Positions 52,793 through 62,228 are shown, counted from the stretch's first letter. The stretch is 64,000 nt of DNA from Chitinophagaceae bacterium UBA7600 (GCA_002478885.1 DLKC01000073.1:68922-132921), one strand, 5' to 3'. Numbers and translations are program-made. The notes: generated by a model from the letters alone, not told the origin.

Positions 52793-55648
52793 ATGGAAAA
52801 AAACATTAAAAAGGTTGTCAAAAAAGAGAGTGCAAAAGAAAGTACGGTAAAAAACAAAGATATAGTCGTAACAGGTGCACGTATCCACAACCTCAAAAAT
52901 ATAAACGTAGTTTTTCCACGCAATAGGTTTATTGTGGTAACAGGCGTTTCGGGAAGCGGCAAATCTTCATTAACTATTGACACCTTGTTTGCTGAGGGCC
53001 AAAGGCGTTATACAGAAAGCTTAAGTGCATATGCAAGGCAATTTATGTCTCGAATGGTAAAACCTGATGTTGATTCGATCAAAGGATTATGCCCTGCGAT
53101 AGCCATAGAGCAAAAAGTAATCACCCGTACGCCCCGTAGCACGGTCGGTAGTATGACAGAGATATATGATTACCTGCGGTTGTTGTTTGCCAGGATTGGA
53201 AAAACCATCTCACCTGTAAGTGGTAGACTGGTAAAAAAAGATGATGTAGGAGATGTAATAGAATACCTGAAAAAAATTGACAAAGGAAGTAAAGCGATTA
53301 TTCTTGTTCCGCTAAAGCAACATGCAAAACGGGAGTTGAAAGAAGAATTAAATATTCTTACACAAAAAGGCTTTTCACGAATTTTTATCCAGTCAACGGG
53401 TAATTCAGTTCAAAGCGAATTGATACGAATCGAAGAATTACTGGAGCTTAGCGACACCGCACTTTCCGAAAAAATTAAAGGCGATGGCAATATTAAAAAG
53501 TCGTTTGTGCTGGTAGACAGAATAGTGACTAAAAATTTTAATGAGGAAGATATCCACCGGATATCAGATTCTGTTGGCACCGCTTTTTATGAAGGTGAAG
53601 GCGAAGTCTTTGTTGAAGTCAACAATACTGACACCATTCATTTCAGCAACAAGTTTGAACTTGATGGAATAAAGTTTGAAGAGCCTGTGCCTAATCTCTT
53701 TTCTTTTAACAATCCTTACGGCGCATGTCCTACCTGTGAAGGATTTAGCCAGGTGCTTGGTATTGATGAAGACCTCGTTATTCCCGATAAAAGATTGAGC
53801 GTTTATGATGGCGCGGTTGCGCCATGGAAGGGAGAAAAATTAGGTTGGTGGAGAGAGCAATTTTTAAAGGCGGCATCATCTGTTAGCTTTCCTGTTCATA
53901 AGCCGGTTTGTGATCTTACTCCAACACAATACAAAACTTTGTGGGAGGGAAATGGGAAAATCCTCGGAATCAGGGACTTTTTCAAGGAAGTAGAACAAAA
54001 TCTCTATAAAGTCCAGTATCGGGTACTGCTTAGCCGTTACCGTGGCAGAACTACCTGCCCCGACTGCAATGGGTATCGCCTTAGGAAAGAGGCTTTATAT
54101 GTAAAGTTGTCTGGCAAACATATTGCGGAATTATGCCTTTTACAAACGAAAGACCTAAAGCAGTGGTTCAATGAATTGTTGCTCGATGACAATGATCAGC
54201 AAATTGCAAAGAGAATTCTTATTGAAATCAATCAAAGGTTACAAACATTAATCGATGTAGGTCTTGGATACCTGACGCTAAACCGCCTTGCTAATACACT
54301 GAGCGGTGGCGAAAGCCAACGCATACAACTCACGAGAAGTCTCGGAAGTACACTCACCGATTCTTTATACATCCTCGATGAACCTTCAATTGGCCTGCAT
54401 TCACGAGATACAGAAAAGCTGATAAAGGTATTAAAGCAATTACGTGATGCAGGCAACACCGTTGTTGTTGTAGAGCATGACGAAATGATGATGCGGGATG
54501 CCGACCATATTATCGATATGGGACCTCTCGCATCACATTTGGGCGGCGAAGTTATTGCAAGCGGCAACTACAATGATATTGTCAAAAACCCGCAAAGCCT
54601 CACCGGCAAATACCTTAATGGCTCACTTAAGGTAACCACTCCAAAGAAGTTTAGACATTTTAACCGCTTTATAAAAATCGAAGGTGCACGGCAAAACAAT
54701 CTAAAAGACGTGACCGTAAGTATTCCGCTTAATACACTTTGTATAGTCAGTGGCGTAAGCGGCAGCGGCAAAACCACCCTTGTCAAACAAGTACTCTATC
54801 CTGCGCTGCAAAAAATAAAAGGAGAGTTTAGCGATAAAGTTGGCTTTCATAAAGCCATTAGTGGTGACACCGATTATCTAACGCAAGTGGAATTAATCGA
54901 CCAGAACCCGATCGGAAAATCATCCCGGAGCAACCCCGTAACGTACATTAAAGCCTACGACGAAATAAGACAGTTATTTGCAGATCAATCGCTGTCAAAA
55001 ATTCGCGGCTTTCAACCCAAGCATTTTTCTTTCAACGTCGACGGTGGTCGATGCGACACCTGCAAAGGTGAAGGCGAGACTGTTGTTGAAATGCAATTCC
55101 TTGCCGATGTACATCTTACCTGTGAAGCTTGTGGCGGTAAAAAATTTAAAGAAGAAGTGCTGGAAGTACAATACAATGGCAAGAACATTTTTGATATCCT
55201 CGAATTAAGTGTTGATGAATCCATTGAATTTTTCAAAAACGAGAAAACACTTGCCAGGGCACTTCAACCATTGCAGGATGTAGGTCTTGGTTATATTAAA
55301 CTCGGACAAAGCAGCGACACGCTTAGCGGTGGCGAAGCCCAAAGAGTAAAACTTGCCTCCTACCTTGGTAAAGGAAAAGCAAATGGCCATATCCTTTTTA
55401 TTTTTGATGAACCAACTACCGGCCTTCACTTCCACGATATTAATAAACTACTGGCTTCATTCAACGCTCTTATTGATCAGGGCCATTCAATTCTTGTCAT
55501 CGAGCATAATATTGACGTAATAAAAAATGCAGACTGGGTTATCGACCTTGGCCCAGAGGCCGGCGATGCGGGTGGCAATATCCTTTTCGAGGGCACACCC
55601 GCGCAATTAAAGAATGTAAAAGAAAGTTATACAGCAAAGTTTTTATAA
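52793..55648 (+). CDS. uvrA: UvrA excinuclease ABC subunit A
   Basis: DNA damage recognition ATPase of nucleotide excision repair. Two ABC modules with Walker A GVSGSGKSSLTIDTLFAEGQ and GVSGSGKTTLV, signatures LSGGESQRIQL and LSGGEAQRVKL, and zinc modules with CPTCEG, CPDCNG and CDTCKG/CEACGG. The frame opens at TTG 52784; ATG 52793 (951 residues) is the likely start. The text around IQLTRSLGSTLTDSLYILDEPSIGLHSRDTEKL differs from typical UvrA1, so this may be the second UvrA of Bacteroidota. Confidence 0.92.
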   Translation: MEKNIKKVVKKESAKESTVKNKDIVVTGARIHNLKNINVVFPRNRFIVVTGVSGSGKSSLTIDTLFAEGQRRYTESLSAYARQFMSRMVKPDVDSIKGLCPAIAIEQKVITRTPRSTVGSMTEIYDYLRLLFARIGKTISPVSGRLVKKDDVGDVIEYLKKIDKGSKAIILVPLKQHAKRELKEELNILTQKGFSRIFIQSTGNSVQSELIRIEELLELSDTALSEKIKGDGNIKKSFVLVDRIVTKNFNEEDIHRISDSVGTAFYEGEGEVFVEVNNTDTIHFSNKFELDGIKFEEPVPNLFSFNNPYGACPTCEGFSQVLGIDEDLVIPDKRLSVYDGAVAPWKGEKLGWWREQFLKAASSVSFPVHKPVCDLTPTQYKTLWEGNGKILGIRDFFKEVEQNLYKVQYRVLLSRYRGRTTCPDCNGYRLRKEALYVKLSGKHIAELCLLQTKDLKQWFNELLLDDNDQQIAKRILIEINQRLQTLIDVGLGYLTLNRLANTLSGGESQRIQLTRSLGSTLTDSLYILDEPSIGLHSRDTEKLIKVLKQLRDAGNTVVVVEHDEMMMRDADHIIDMGPLASHLGGEVIASGNYNDIVKNPQSLTGKYLNGSLKVTTPKKFRHFNRFIKIEGARQNNLKDVTVSIPLNTLCIVSGVSGSGKTTLVKQVLYPALQKIKGEFSDKVGFHKAISGDTDYLTQVELIDQNPIGKSSRSNPVTYIKAYDEIRQLFADQSLSKIRGFQPKHFSFNVDGGRCDTCKGEGETVVEMQFLADVHLTCEACGGKKFKEEVLEVQYNGKNIFDILELSVDESIEFFKNEKTLARALQPLQDVGLGYIKLGQSSDTLSGGEAQRVKLASYLGKGKANGHILFIFDEPTTGLHFHDINKLLASFNALIDQGHSILVIEHNIDVIKNADWVIDLGPEAGDAGGNILFEGTPAQLKNVKESYTAKFL

Positions 55649-55652
55649 CAGC

Positions 55653-55712
55653 ATTTTGCCCCGGCACCAACAACACATTCAGCTTTCGTTGCGTCGCACA
55701 CTTCAGCGTTTA
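55653..55712 (+). repeat. Dispersed repeat, subtype A
   Basis: TTTTGCCCCGGCAC, CAGCTTTC, core TTGCGTCGCAC at 55689-55699, CTTCAGC. Follows uvrA in the usual orientation. Confidence 0.85.
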
Positions 55713-55735
55713 TATCCCTTATCAACAAAAGGCAA

Positions 55736-55768
55736 AAAGAAAAGGGTTGATCACTCAACCCTTTTCAA
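55736..55768. terminator. Bidirectional intrinsic terminator
   Basis: AAAAGGGTTGA, 4-nt loop, TCAACCCTTTT. It lies between uvrA and the response regulator. Confidence 0.85.
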
Positions 55769-55786
55769 ATATAAAATCATTAAAGA

Positions 55787-56482
55787 CTAAGGCGCCACTA
55801 ACCTAAAGCCATTGCCGTGAATATTTACAATCTCTATCTGCTCATCGTCTTTTAGGTATTTGCGCAACTTGGCAATATAAACATCCATGCTGCGGCCGTT
55901 AAAATAAGTATCGCTGCCCCATATTTTTTTCAAAGCACGTTCACGGGGAAGCAGGTCGTTTTTATGTTCGGCAAGCATTTTCAACAATTCATTCTCTTTT
56001 GGTGAAAGCGTTTGTGTTTTGCCATCGTGTATCAATTCACGCAACTTGGGGTTGAAATGATAACGCCCAAGATCAAACTGCATATTTTCACTTTCGCGGT
56101 TCATTTCTTCATTTCGCTTGGTTATTGCTTTTATTTTCAGCAAAAGCACCTCACTGTCAAATGGCTTTGTAATATAATCATCGGCGCCAAGTTTATAACC
56201 CTGTATAATGTCTTCCTTCATAGTTTTGGCGCTAAGGAAAAACAAAGGCACATCAGGATCAATATCGCGAATCTCCTCAGCCAATGTAAAGCCATCCATA
56301 TTCGGCATCATTACATCGAGCAGGCATATGTCAAATTTCTCACGTTGAAACGCGGCGAGGCCAAGCCTTCCATCTCTTTCAAGGGTAACATCGTAGTCGT
56401 TTAGTTCGAGATAATTCTTCAGTACCATTCCCAGGTTCTGATCATCTTCGCAAAGCAAAATCTTGTATTTATTTCCTTCCAT
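55787..56482 (-). CDS. OmpR-family response regulator
   Basis: Receiver with acidic residues in LCEDDQN (11-17), phospho-acceptor Asp56 in CLLDVMMPNMDG and Lys in ADDYITKPFD; then a C-terminal winged helix with LSPKENELLKMLAEHKNDLLPRERAL and the recognition helix SMDVYIAKLRKYL. It resembles the RprY type of Bacteroidota. No histidine kinase gene is adjacent, so its partner is encoded elsewhere or it is an orphan. Confidence 0.9.
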   Translation of the reverse strand: MEGNKYKILLCEDDQNLGMVLKNYLELNDYDVTLERDGRLGLAAFQREKFDICLLDVMMPNMDGFTLAEEIRDIDPDVPLFFLSAKTMKEDIIQGYKLGADDYITKPFDSEVLLLKIKAITKRNEEMNRESENMQFDLGRYHFNPKLRELIHDGKTQTLSPKENELLKMLAEHKNDLLPRERALKKIWGSDTYFNGRSMDVYIAKLRKYLKDDEQIEIVNIHGNGFRLVAP

Positions 56483-56713
56483 AAAGGGTAATTTTTATCA
56501 TTAAATATAAATCATTTAAAGAGCAGAACAAACATCGGGCTTTTTTTTGTTAAAGCATTTGCAATTGTTAACCAATGACAATAACAATGCTGCGAACGGG
56601 TAAAAGACAGATATTAGCAGTTACATAACTAGGACGAAAAGCAAAAATTATACGTGTGCTGTTGTGCATTAATCCGTTGCCATTTTTTGTTCTTTTCCTT
56701 ATTTCTTCCCTGC

Positions 56714-56721
56714 TATTTTTG
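56714..56721 (+). promoter_or_regulatory. Possible -7 element of the GroES-like gene
   Basis: TATTTTTG at 56714-56721, 18 bp before the ATG at 56740. The -33 position reads TTTC, one base off. Confidence 0.4.
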
Positions 56722-56739
56722 CAGAAAAATTTATCTCCC

Positions 56740-57111
56740 ATGCGATTAACTCCCGATAGCAAATTAAAAAAACTGATCATCATCGGAGACAGGGTATTGA
56801 TACGGCTATCAAAGCCTAACGAACAAACTGCGAGCGGGCTTTATCTTCCGCCTGGCGTACAGGAAAAAGAAAAAGTGCAGCAGGGGTATATTATCAAAGC
56901 TGGCCCGGGTTATGCTATTCCAATGGCAGTAGAAAATGAACCATGGAAAAGTGAAGATGAACAGGTGAAATATATTCCGTTGCAGGCTAAAGAAGGTGAC
57001 CTCGCCATCTTTCCGTTAAGCGGCGCTACCGAAGTAATTTATGAGAACGAAAAATATTACATAGTTCCGCAAAGCGCGATACTCATGCTCGAAAGAGAAG
57101 AGGACTTATAA
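56740..57111 (+). CDS. GroES-family co-chaperone-like protein
   Basis: About 123 residues from MRLTPDSKLKKLIIIGDRVLIRL; the frame opens earlier at 56656 through an atypical hydrophobic stretch. It has the GroES pattern GDRVLIRLSKPNEQTASGLYLPPG and VPQSAILMLEREE, with an insertion and no groEL beside it. It is therefore a GroES-like paralogue of unknown client rather than the groESL operon member. Confidence 0.78.
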   Translation: MRLTPDSKLKKLIIIGDRVLIRLSKPNEQTASGLYLPPGVQEKEKVQQGYIIKAGPGYAIPMAVENEPWKSEDEQVKYIPLQAKEGDLAIFPLSGATEVIYENEKYYIVPQSAILMLEREEDL

Positions 57112-57134
57112 CTGTACTGTTGCGCAAAGAACCT

Positions 57135-57198
57135 GCAGTACAAGTGAGTGACACAACAGGTGGTGCCATATATTCAAAAGCCGGCAACAAAAAATACT
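57135..57198 (-). repeat. Dispersed repeat, subtype B
   Basis: GTACAAGTGAGTGACACAA (core 57144-57156), GGTGGTGCCA, AAAAGCCGGCAACAAAAAA. It lies behind the 57258 minus-strand gene, beside its terminator. Confidence 0.9.
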
Positions 57199-57205
57199 TG
57201 TAAAA

Positions 57206-57242
57206 AACGAAAAGCCACAACACTAACTGCTGTGGCTTTTGT
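57206..57242 (-). terminator. Intrinsic terminator of the 57258 gene
   Basis: Minus strand AAAAGCCACA, loop, TGTGGCTTTT, then CGTTTTTT. Confidence 0.85.
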
Positions 57243-57257
57243 TATAGACGTATTCGG

Positions 57258-57860
57258 TTACTGAACCAGTTTGGCAATTTGCTGCAGCGGAATGCTGTTT
57301 GCAAGATTAAGAATATCGTTCTCTGTTGTGCCATTTATAGTAAATGTTACCAATGCCGTATTCAACGGAACGTTAAGAATGTAGGTAGGCTTTTGATCTG
57401 TTCCTCGGTCTTGCTTTTCGAGTCTTGCCTTATAGCCCTGCACTTTCACTGTTTTATTATTTTCATCGCGCATCATGCCGCCGAGCATAGGTGTATTGAG
57501 GATCATATTCAGCGAGGCAATCATCGGAGAATTATTGATCACTTCTATCTGCGCGCCGTTGGGATTATTACCATAGCTGCGATGAATGGTTGCGCCAACA
57601 AAACTTACATTGGCATTTACATGATCATCTTTCGTGTTTACATTCATCGTGTCCAGTTTCGCGGGCAAAAGTTTCAACACTTCCTTTCCTATAACAATAT
57701 CGAGTTCCTGCATGGCTTGTTCCAATGCAAAATGTGCATCTTCAAGTTTGCCGCCGGTGTAAGAAGTTTTTGCCGTCGCGATGTATGATTTAAAGTCGTT
57801 CTGCGCAAATAACATTGCGCTGAAAATTAAAAATGAAGAGAGTATAATAAGCTTTTTCAT
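57258..57860 (-). CDS. Secreted protein, paralogue of the next gene
   Basis: 200 residues with signal peptide MKKLIILSSFLIFSAMLFAQ. The mature protein has GKLEDAHFALEQAMQELDIVIGKEVLKLLPAKLDTM and TLVTFTINGTTENDILNLANSIPLQQIAKLV. These blocks match the neighbouring gene (57910) in order and spacing, so the two are tandem duplicates. No known domain recognised. A likely periplasmic or surface role is inferred from the signal only. Confidence 0.7.
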   Translation of the reverse strand: MKKLIILSSFLIFSAMLFAQNDFKSYIATAKTSYTGGKLEDAHFALEQAMQELDIVIGKEVLKLLPAKLDTMNVNTKDDHVNANVSFVGATIHRSYGNNPNGAQIEVINNSPMIASLNMILNTPMLGGMMRDENNKTVKVQGYKARLEKQDRGTDQKPTYILNVPLNTALVTFTINGTTENDILNLANSIPLQQIAKLVQ

Positions 57861-57909
57861 AAAATTAATTTCGCTTTCTGTTAGTTTATGTTTACGGGTT
57901 CAGGCGCCG

Positions 57910-58707
57910 CTATTGTTCGCCGAGCATTTTTTTAATTCCATCGATATCGAAACTGTTGGCTGCGTTCATTACTTCGTTTTCGTCGGCGAAGTTTATGCAT
58001 TCCCAAACGATCATACTTGTTTGACCAATAGGCGTAATTAAGGTATATCCTTTACTGTCTTCGTATTGAATAATTGATTTATTGCCTTTTACTCTAACCT
58101 GTTTAAAATTCTGCTGATTTGCATCGGCCTGCAGCATGGTGTTGTTGAAATACAGGTTCATATATGGTGCATAAAATGAGTTGTTTCCAATAGTAACCGT
58201 CAATTGTTTATCCTTACCGTCAGTGTAAACCCTTTGCATGCTAAGGTTACTCCACCCCCATTGAGTACTCATTACCTTATCCTGCAATGTATCTTTCGGA
58301 AGACTATTGATCGTTGCTGGCAACGACTTTAATATTTCACGGGCGAGTTGAATTTCAACACCCATTAGTGCCTGTTGCACAGAATACCTCGCATCACTGA
58401 AATTATTAGCATTGTGTGCATCTTCCGCATCTTTTATTTGCTGCAACACATCGGGCGGAGGAGTATTTTTCAACCCGGCCCCACCTTTATTACTTGGTTT
58501 GCCGTTGGAGGATGCGCCCGCCTCGCCCTCTTCTCCAACAACGCCTCCGGTATTGGCATTTACTGTTGAATCAACTTTTTTACCAACTACTTTATCCGCG
58601 GCCTGGTTTACTTTGTCTTTAAGTTTTTTAAGCAATTGCGCTTGTACATTCGATCCTGTAAATACACATAAAAACAAGAGAATGGCGCCCATGGTAATTT
58701 TCTTCAT
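57910..58707 (-). CDS. Secreted protein, paralogue of the previous gene
   Basis: 265 residues from MKKITMGAILLFLCVFTGSNVQAQ; the frame extends 18 codons upstream. The N-terminal linker is Gly/Ala/Lys rich (KLKDKVNQAADKVVGKKVD, then GEEGEAGASSNGK). The second part, with NNFSDARYSVQQALMGVEIQLAREILKSLPATINSLPKD and ANSFDIDGIKKMLGEQ, matches the 57258 gene. The pair is separated by 49 bp and probably one operon. Function unknown. Confidence 0.7.
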   Translation of the reverse strand: MKKITMGAILLFLCVFTGSNVQAQLLKKLKDKVNQAADKVVGKKVDSTVNANTGGVVGEEGEAGASSNGKPSNKGGAGLKNTPPPDVLQQIKDAEDAHNANNFSDARYSVQQALMGVEIQLAREILKSLPATINSLPKDTLQDKVMSTQWGWSNLSMQRVYTDGKDKQLTVTIGNNSFYAPYMNLYFNNTMLQADANQQNFKQVRVKGNKSIIQYEDSKGYTLITPIGQTSMIVWECINFADENEVMNAANSFDIDGIKKMLGEQ

Positions 58708-58842
58708 AAGAGGTTTTTTCGGAAGAATTATAACGCGTTTGTACACTGTAAATTTAATCAATTAATGCCTGTAATTTTCAACTGTTTATATCAAAGCAAG
58801 ATAACAGCAATTTGTGACAGCGGAAAGGCATTTTTTATAATA

Positions 58843-58900
58843 ATCATGTGCCCGGCCATAGTGCATGTGGCAGCAACTATTGCGTCGCACTCTTGTACGC
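58843..58900 (+). repeat. Dispersed repeat, subtype A
   Basis: TGTGCCCGGCCATAG, GGCAGCAAC, core TTGCGTCGCAC at 58880-58890, CTTGTAC. It lies between two minus-strand genes and reads against them. Confidence 0.82.
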
Positions 58901-58954
58901 AATCACATCGATCAACTACGCGTGCATATGTGAGATGAGCACGGGGCAGGCATG

Positions 58955-60706
58955 CTAAAAAACGGCATTCGAAATTTTAGTATCAGACCTTTTTAAAGCT
59001 TCCCGCAATTTCTCCTGAACGGCAAGGCCGTCATTTTTTTTATTTTCTAATAAAAGCACTGTCTGCAAACCCGTCAACGACCACGGATTATTGGGGTTTA
59101 TCTTCAGATCGTCTCTGAAAACCGTTTCGGCTTCACGAAATCTGCCGGCTTTTGTCAATGCGTCACCCAAATATTGCCTCGCCGGATGCACCCAGTCTCT
59201 CGGCTCATTATATAACAGGTTATCTTCCTGCCTTACCGCATCTTTATATGCATTTATTGCTGTAACGATATCATTCTTCTCTTCGGCAATAAGTCCTTCC
59301 AAAATACTTTCGGCAACGGCTGCTACTTTTACCGGTGCGTTAAAAGCGGGTGGGCTTTCCTGTAATTGAATATCATTCATATCCTGCAGCATGGAATCGA
59401 GTTCGCTCTTTGCAGCATCGGGCAATTCTTTTCGGGCGAATGCAACTCCCCTTGCATAGTGCCACAAAAGGTTGGCATAAACATGAGACTTGGGTTGAGC
59501 TGGCCCGTTCAATATATCATTCCAGTGACCAAACCTGATCATGGTAAGATAGGGCGTCATAAAAATATATTGGGCATACGCGCCGAAATATCCACCTGCA
59601 TCAAGATAACTGCTGTCAAAGCTATTATGACATTCGTTTGAAATCTGAACGGCGTCGGCATAACGGGCATCCATATTTGCGCAAGTCGCCTCCATATGAA
59701 GGTTATGCACGATGTATAGGTAATCAGCATTCTTTACAGCAGGAAACTGGCTGAGATAATTGTTATAGCTCGCAACAGCCTCTTTGTTTACTTCTATTCC
59801 TTTATCGTAATATCCTGACCTTATGTAAATATGTGAAGGCATGTGAACGAGGTGCGCAACGCCTGGCATAAATTTTCCAAGCCGATCGGCAACCACGATG
59901 CCGTCCTGTGGATGATCTGACCCTTCAATAGTATGAATATAATAATGATTGGCGCCGGGATGATTGGGGAATTCTTTCACTAGACCTTCCAGCACATTAA
60001 CAATGGCCGGAGTCCAAGGCTTCGGTTTGCCACGATTATCGTAAAGATCCCACGGATGCTGGACCATTAAAGCATCGGCATACAGGGACGCAGCGTCAGC
60101 GCTTTCGGGGTACTGCTCATGTACCGATTTCATCGCGTTTGCATATAATTGGTTCAGCTTTCCCCGCGATTGCATGGTGTCTGCCGAATACCTTACCGCT
60201 ATAGCATTTACAAGCGCTTTCTCCACGCCAGAGCAGTTATAGTACAACGACTTTGCCTTCTCCACTGCAACCAATGCATCTGGTGACGCGCTATATCCAA
60301 GGTCGTTGATATTGGGTCCATACGCAAGTGCTTTACCCCAATATCCCATGGCGAAACCTGTATCGAACTTTATGGCCTTTTGAAACGACGCGATGGCTTC
60401 AATAATATGAAATCCATAATACATGTTAATGCCTTGTTCAAAGTAAATACGCGAACTGTCGTTGCTTACTGTAACGGGCATACGGTAGTTGCCCCATCCA
60501 CCCAGGAGTGGAATATCGTTTTCTTCATCATTGAAATCAATAGCTCCAATATTTACTGCGCAGCCGATACTGAATAATTGCTTCTTTTTTGCAATATCGC
60601 CAATGGCATAAGCATTGCCTTTTGTGTTATTGATTTTGTTAGCGGGGAAAAGGAATGCTGAAAGTATTAGAACCACAACGGGAAGTGGAATTGCAATCGT
60701 TTTCAT
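58955..60706 (-). CDS. Secreted TPR-containing protein
   Basis: 583 residues. The N-terminus has a hydrophobic signal (LPVVVLILSAFLFPANKI). TPR-like helices are visible: YYGFHIIEAIASFQKAIKFDTGFAMGYWGKALAYG near the start and RQYLGDALTKAGRFREAETVFRDDLKINPNNPWSL near the end. The middle has HPWDLYDNRGKPKPWTPAIVNVLEGLVKEFPNHPGANHYYIHTIEG with several histidines, typical of a family found in Bacteroidota and others. Function unknown; transcribed alone. Confidence 0.78.
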   Translation of the reverse strand: MKTIAIPLPVVVLILSAFLFPANKINNTKGNAYAIGDIAKKKQLFSIGCAVNIGAIDFNDEENDIPLLGGWGNYRMPVTVSNDSSRIYFEQGINMYYGFHIIEAIASFQKAIKFDTGFAMGYWGKALAYGPNINDLGYSASPDALVAVEKAKSLYYNCSGVEKALVNAIAVRYSADTMQSRGKLNQLYANAMKSVHEQYPESADAASLYADALMVQHPWDLYDNRGKPKPWTPAIVNVLEGLVKEFPNHPGANHYYIHTIEGSDHPQDGIVVADRLGKFMPGVAHLVHMPSHIYIRSGYYDKGIEVNKEAVASYNNYLSQFPAVKNADYLYIVHNLHMEATCANMDARYADAVQISNECHNSFDSSYLDAGGYFGAYAQYIFMTPYLTMIRFGHWNDILNGPAQPKSHVYANLLWHYARGVAFARKELPDAAKSELDSMLQDMNDIQLQESPPAFNAPVKVAAVAESILEGLIAEEKNDIVTAINAYKDAVRQEDNLLYNEPRDWVHPARQYLGDALTKAGRFREAETVFRDDLKINPNNPWSLTGLQTVLLLENKKNDGLAVQEKLREALKRSDTKISNAVF

Positions 60707-60825
60707 TTGGCTTCTTTTGCCAGTTAAGTTAACAAAAATCAGCCGAAGTGCAGGTACGTAAAAACCTTAAACGGGTGAAGAATCCGGCAACTCTTATACC
60801 GCAACGATAAAATATTGGACAGAAA

Positions 60826-60890
60826 ACTGAAATGTGCGACGCAAGGAACGATGCCATGCGTTTCAAAAGCTGGATACAAAAAATGTATTG
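60826..60890 (-). repeat. Dispersed repeat, subtype A
   Basis: GTGCGACGCAA at 60834-60844, GGAACGATGCCA, AAAAGCTGGATACAAAAAA. It lies behind scpA in the usual orientation. Confidence 0.88.
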
Positions 60891-60891
60891 A

Positions 60892-61680
60892 TTAAAGTAT
60901 AAGCTCGCTGTTTTGCGCAGCAACTTCTTCATCACGATTCTCGTTCCACTCGACAATAAAATTATTGCGCCCTTCACCGGTGAGGATGGTCATGAAGCGC
61001 TGTTGGGAAAGTTCAAGCATAGAGAGAAAAAGGAAGATCGCGTGAATCCTGTCCTGGCATTCTTCAAATATTTTTTCAAAAGAGACAGTTTTTTCTTTTT
61101 GTACAAGGGCCATCATGGTTTCCCTGCTGCCCTCCATGCTGTAGTTGTAGCGGATAACCGTGTGAACAGGCTTGTTGTTACGTTCGTTCATTCGCTGCAT
61201 TACCTTTTCAAATGCTTTCATAAGCTTGAAAAGTGTAACGGTTTGTATTTCGGTTCCCTCAGACGCCTCTTCGCCGATTAAAGCAAGTTCCTTCTGCAGG
61301 TTACCGCGCTTGACCATGAGCATGCGATTAGCTTCCATTTCAGCCATTTTTATTGAAGCTTCTTTGAATCGTTTGTATTCAAGGATTTTATCGACAAGTT
61401 CTTGCCTTGGGTCAATTTCATTGCCATGTACATCCATTTCTTTTCGGGGTAACAACATTTTTGCCTTGATGCGCATTAAGGTTGATACCAGCAAAATAAA
61501 CTCGCTGCTCAGCTCGATATTGAGCTTTTCCTGCTCATGAATGTATTGAAGAAAGTCTTTGATGATTTTGGTAATTGGTATATTGTAAATGTCCAGTTCG
61601 TCTCTTTCAATAAAGAAAAGAAGCAGATCAAAAGGGCCTTCGAACTGGGGTAATTTTATCTGGTAGGTGGGTGAACTCAC
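60892..61680 (-). CDS. scpA: Segregation and condensation protein A
   Basis: Kleisin subunit of the SMC condensin complex. It has the family start YQIKLPQFEGPFDLLLFFIERDELDIYNIPITKI and the central SEFILLVSTLMRIKAKMLLP. A GTG at 61680 (IVSSPTYQIKLPQF) is the likely start; an ATG at 61740 would read through the mscL terminator. The C-terminal winged helix region ends VAAQNSELIL. About 260 residues. scpB is not adjacent. Confidence 0.9.
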   Translation of the reverse strand: MSSPTYQIKLPQFEGPFDLLLFFIERDELDIYNIPITKIIKDFLQYIHEQEKLNIELSSEFILLVSTLMRIKAKMLLPRKEMDVHGNEIDPRQELVDKILEYKRFKEASIKMAEMEANRMLMVKRGNLQKELALIGEEASEGTEIQTVTLFKLMKAFEKVMQRMNERNNKPVHTVIRYNYSMEGSRETMMALVQKEKTVSFEKIFEECQDRIHAIFLFLSMLELSQQRFMTILTGEGRNNFIVEWNENRDEEVAAQNSELIL

Positions 61681-61702
61681 TATATTGGTTTTGCAGATTA
61701 AA

Positions 61703-61739
61703 AGAAAAATCCCGGTCTGCGATGCTCGCCGGGATTTCA
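61703..61739 (-). terminator. Intrinsic terminator of mscL
   Basis: Minus strand AAATCCCGG, loop, CCGGGATTT, then TTTCTTTT. It lies between mscL and scpA and argues against starting scpA at 61740. Confidence 0.85.
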
Positions 61740-61793
61740 AAGGTATATGGATGACGGAACTAAAAAGATTAATTCAGTCACAAGTATTCCACA

Positions 61794-62228
61794 TTATTTT
61801 TTAAGAGAATCTCTTATTTCCATGAGTAATTTGTCGGTAGAAGAAGGTTCAGGCGGTGCTGCAGGGGCAACTTCCTGTTTCTTTTTCATTGCATTGATTG
61901 CTTTAATTACCAGGAATACCGCAAAAGCTACTACAATAAAGTCAATTAGGGCAGTAAGAAATGCTCCATATTTTACAGAGACTTCTGCAACTGCTTTTGT
62001 AACGACGGCGCCGGTGGCGTCTTTGACCTCAGGAACAGCATCTTTTAAAATAAATCTCTTGTCGGTAAAATCTACACCGCCGGTGAGCATGCCAATAAGC
62101 GGCATTACCATTCCATCGACGAAGGCGGAAACAATCTTTCCAAAAGAAGCACCCATTACAAAGGCAACAGCTGTATCTACCAGATTGCCCCTCATGGCGA
62201 ATTCTTTAAATTCTTTTACGAAGCCCAT
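61794..62228 (-). CDS. mscL: Large-conductance mechanosensitive channel
   Basis: 144 residues. MGFVKEFKEFAMRGNLVDTAVAFVMGASFGKIVSAFVDGMVMPLIG contains the first helix with the pore-lining pattern, and FLTALIDFIVVAFAVFLVIKAIN is the second helix. The C-terminal helix ends LLMEIRDSLKK, as expected. It releases solutes on osmotic downshock. Length normal. Confidence 0.95.
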   Translation of the reverse strand: MGFVKEFKEFAMRGNLVDTAVAFVMGASFGKIVSAFVDGMVMPLIGMLTGGVDFTDKRFILKDAVPEVKDATGAVVTKAVAEVSVKYGAFLTALIDFIVVAFAVFLVIKAINAMKKKQEVAPAAPPEPSSTDKLLMEIRDSLKK

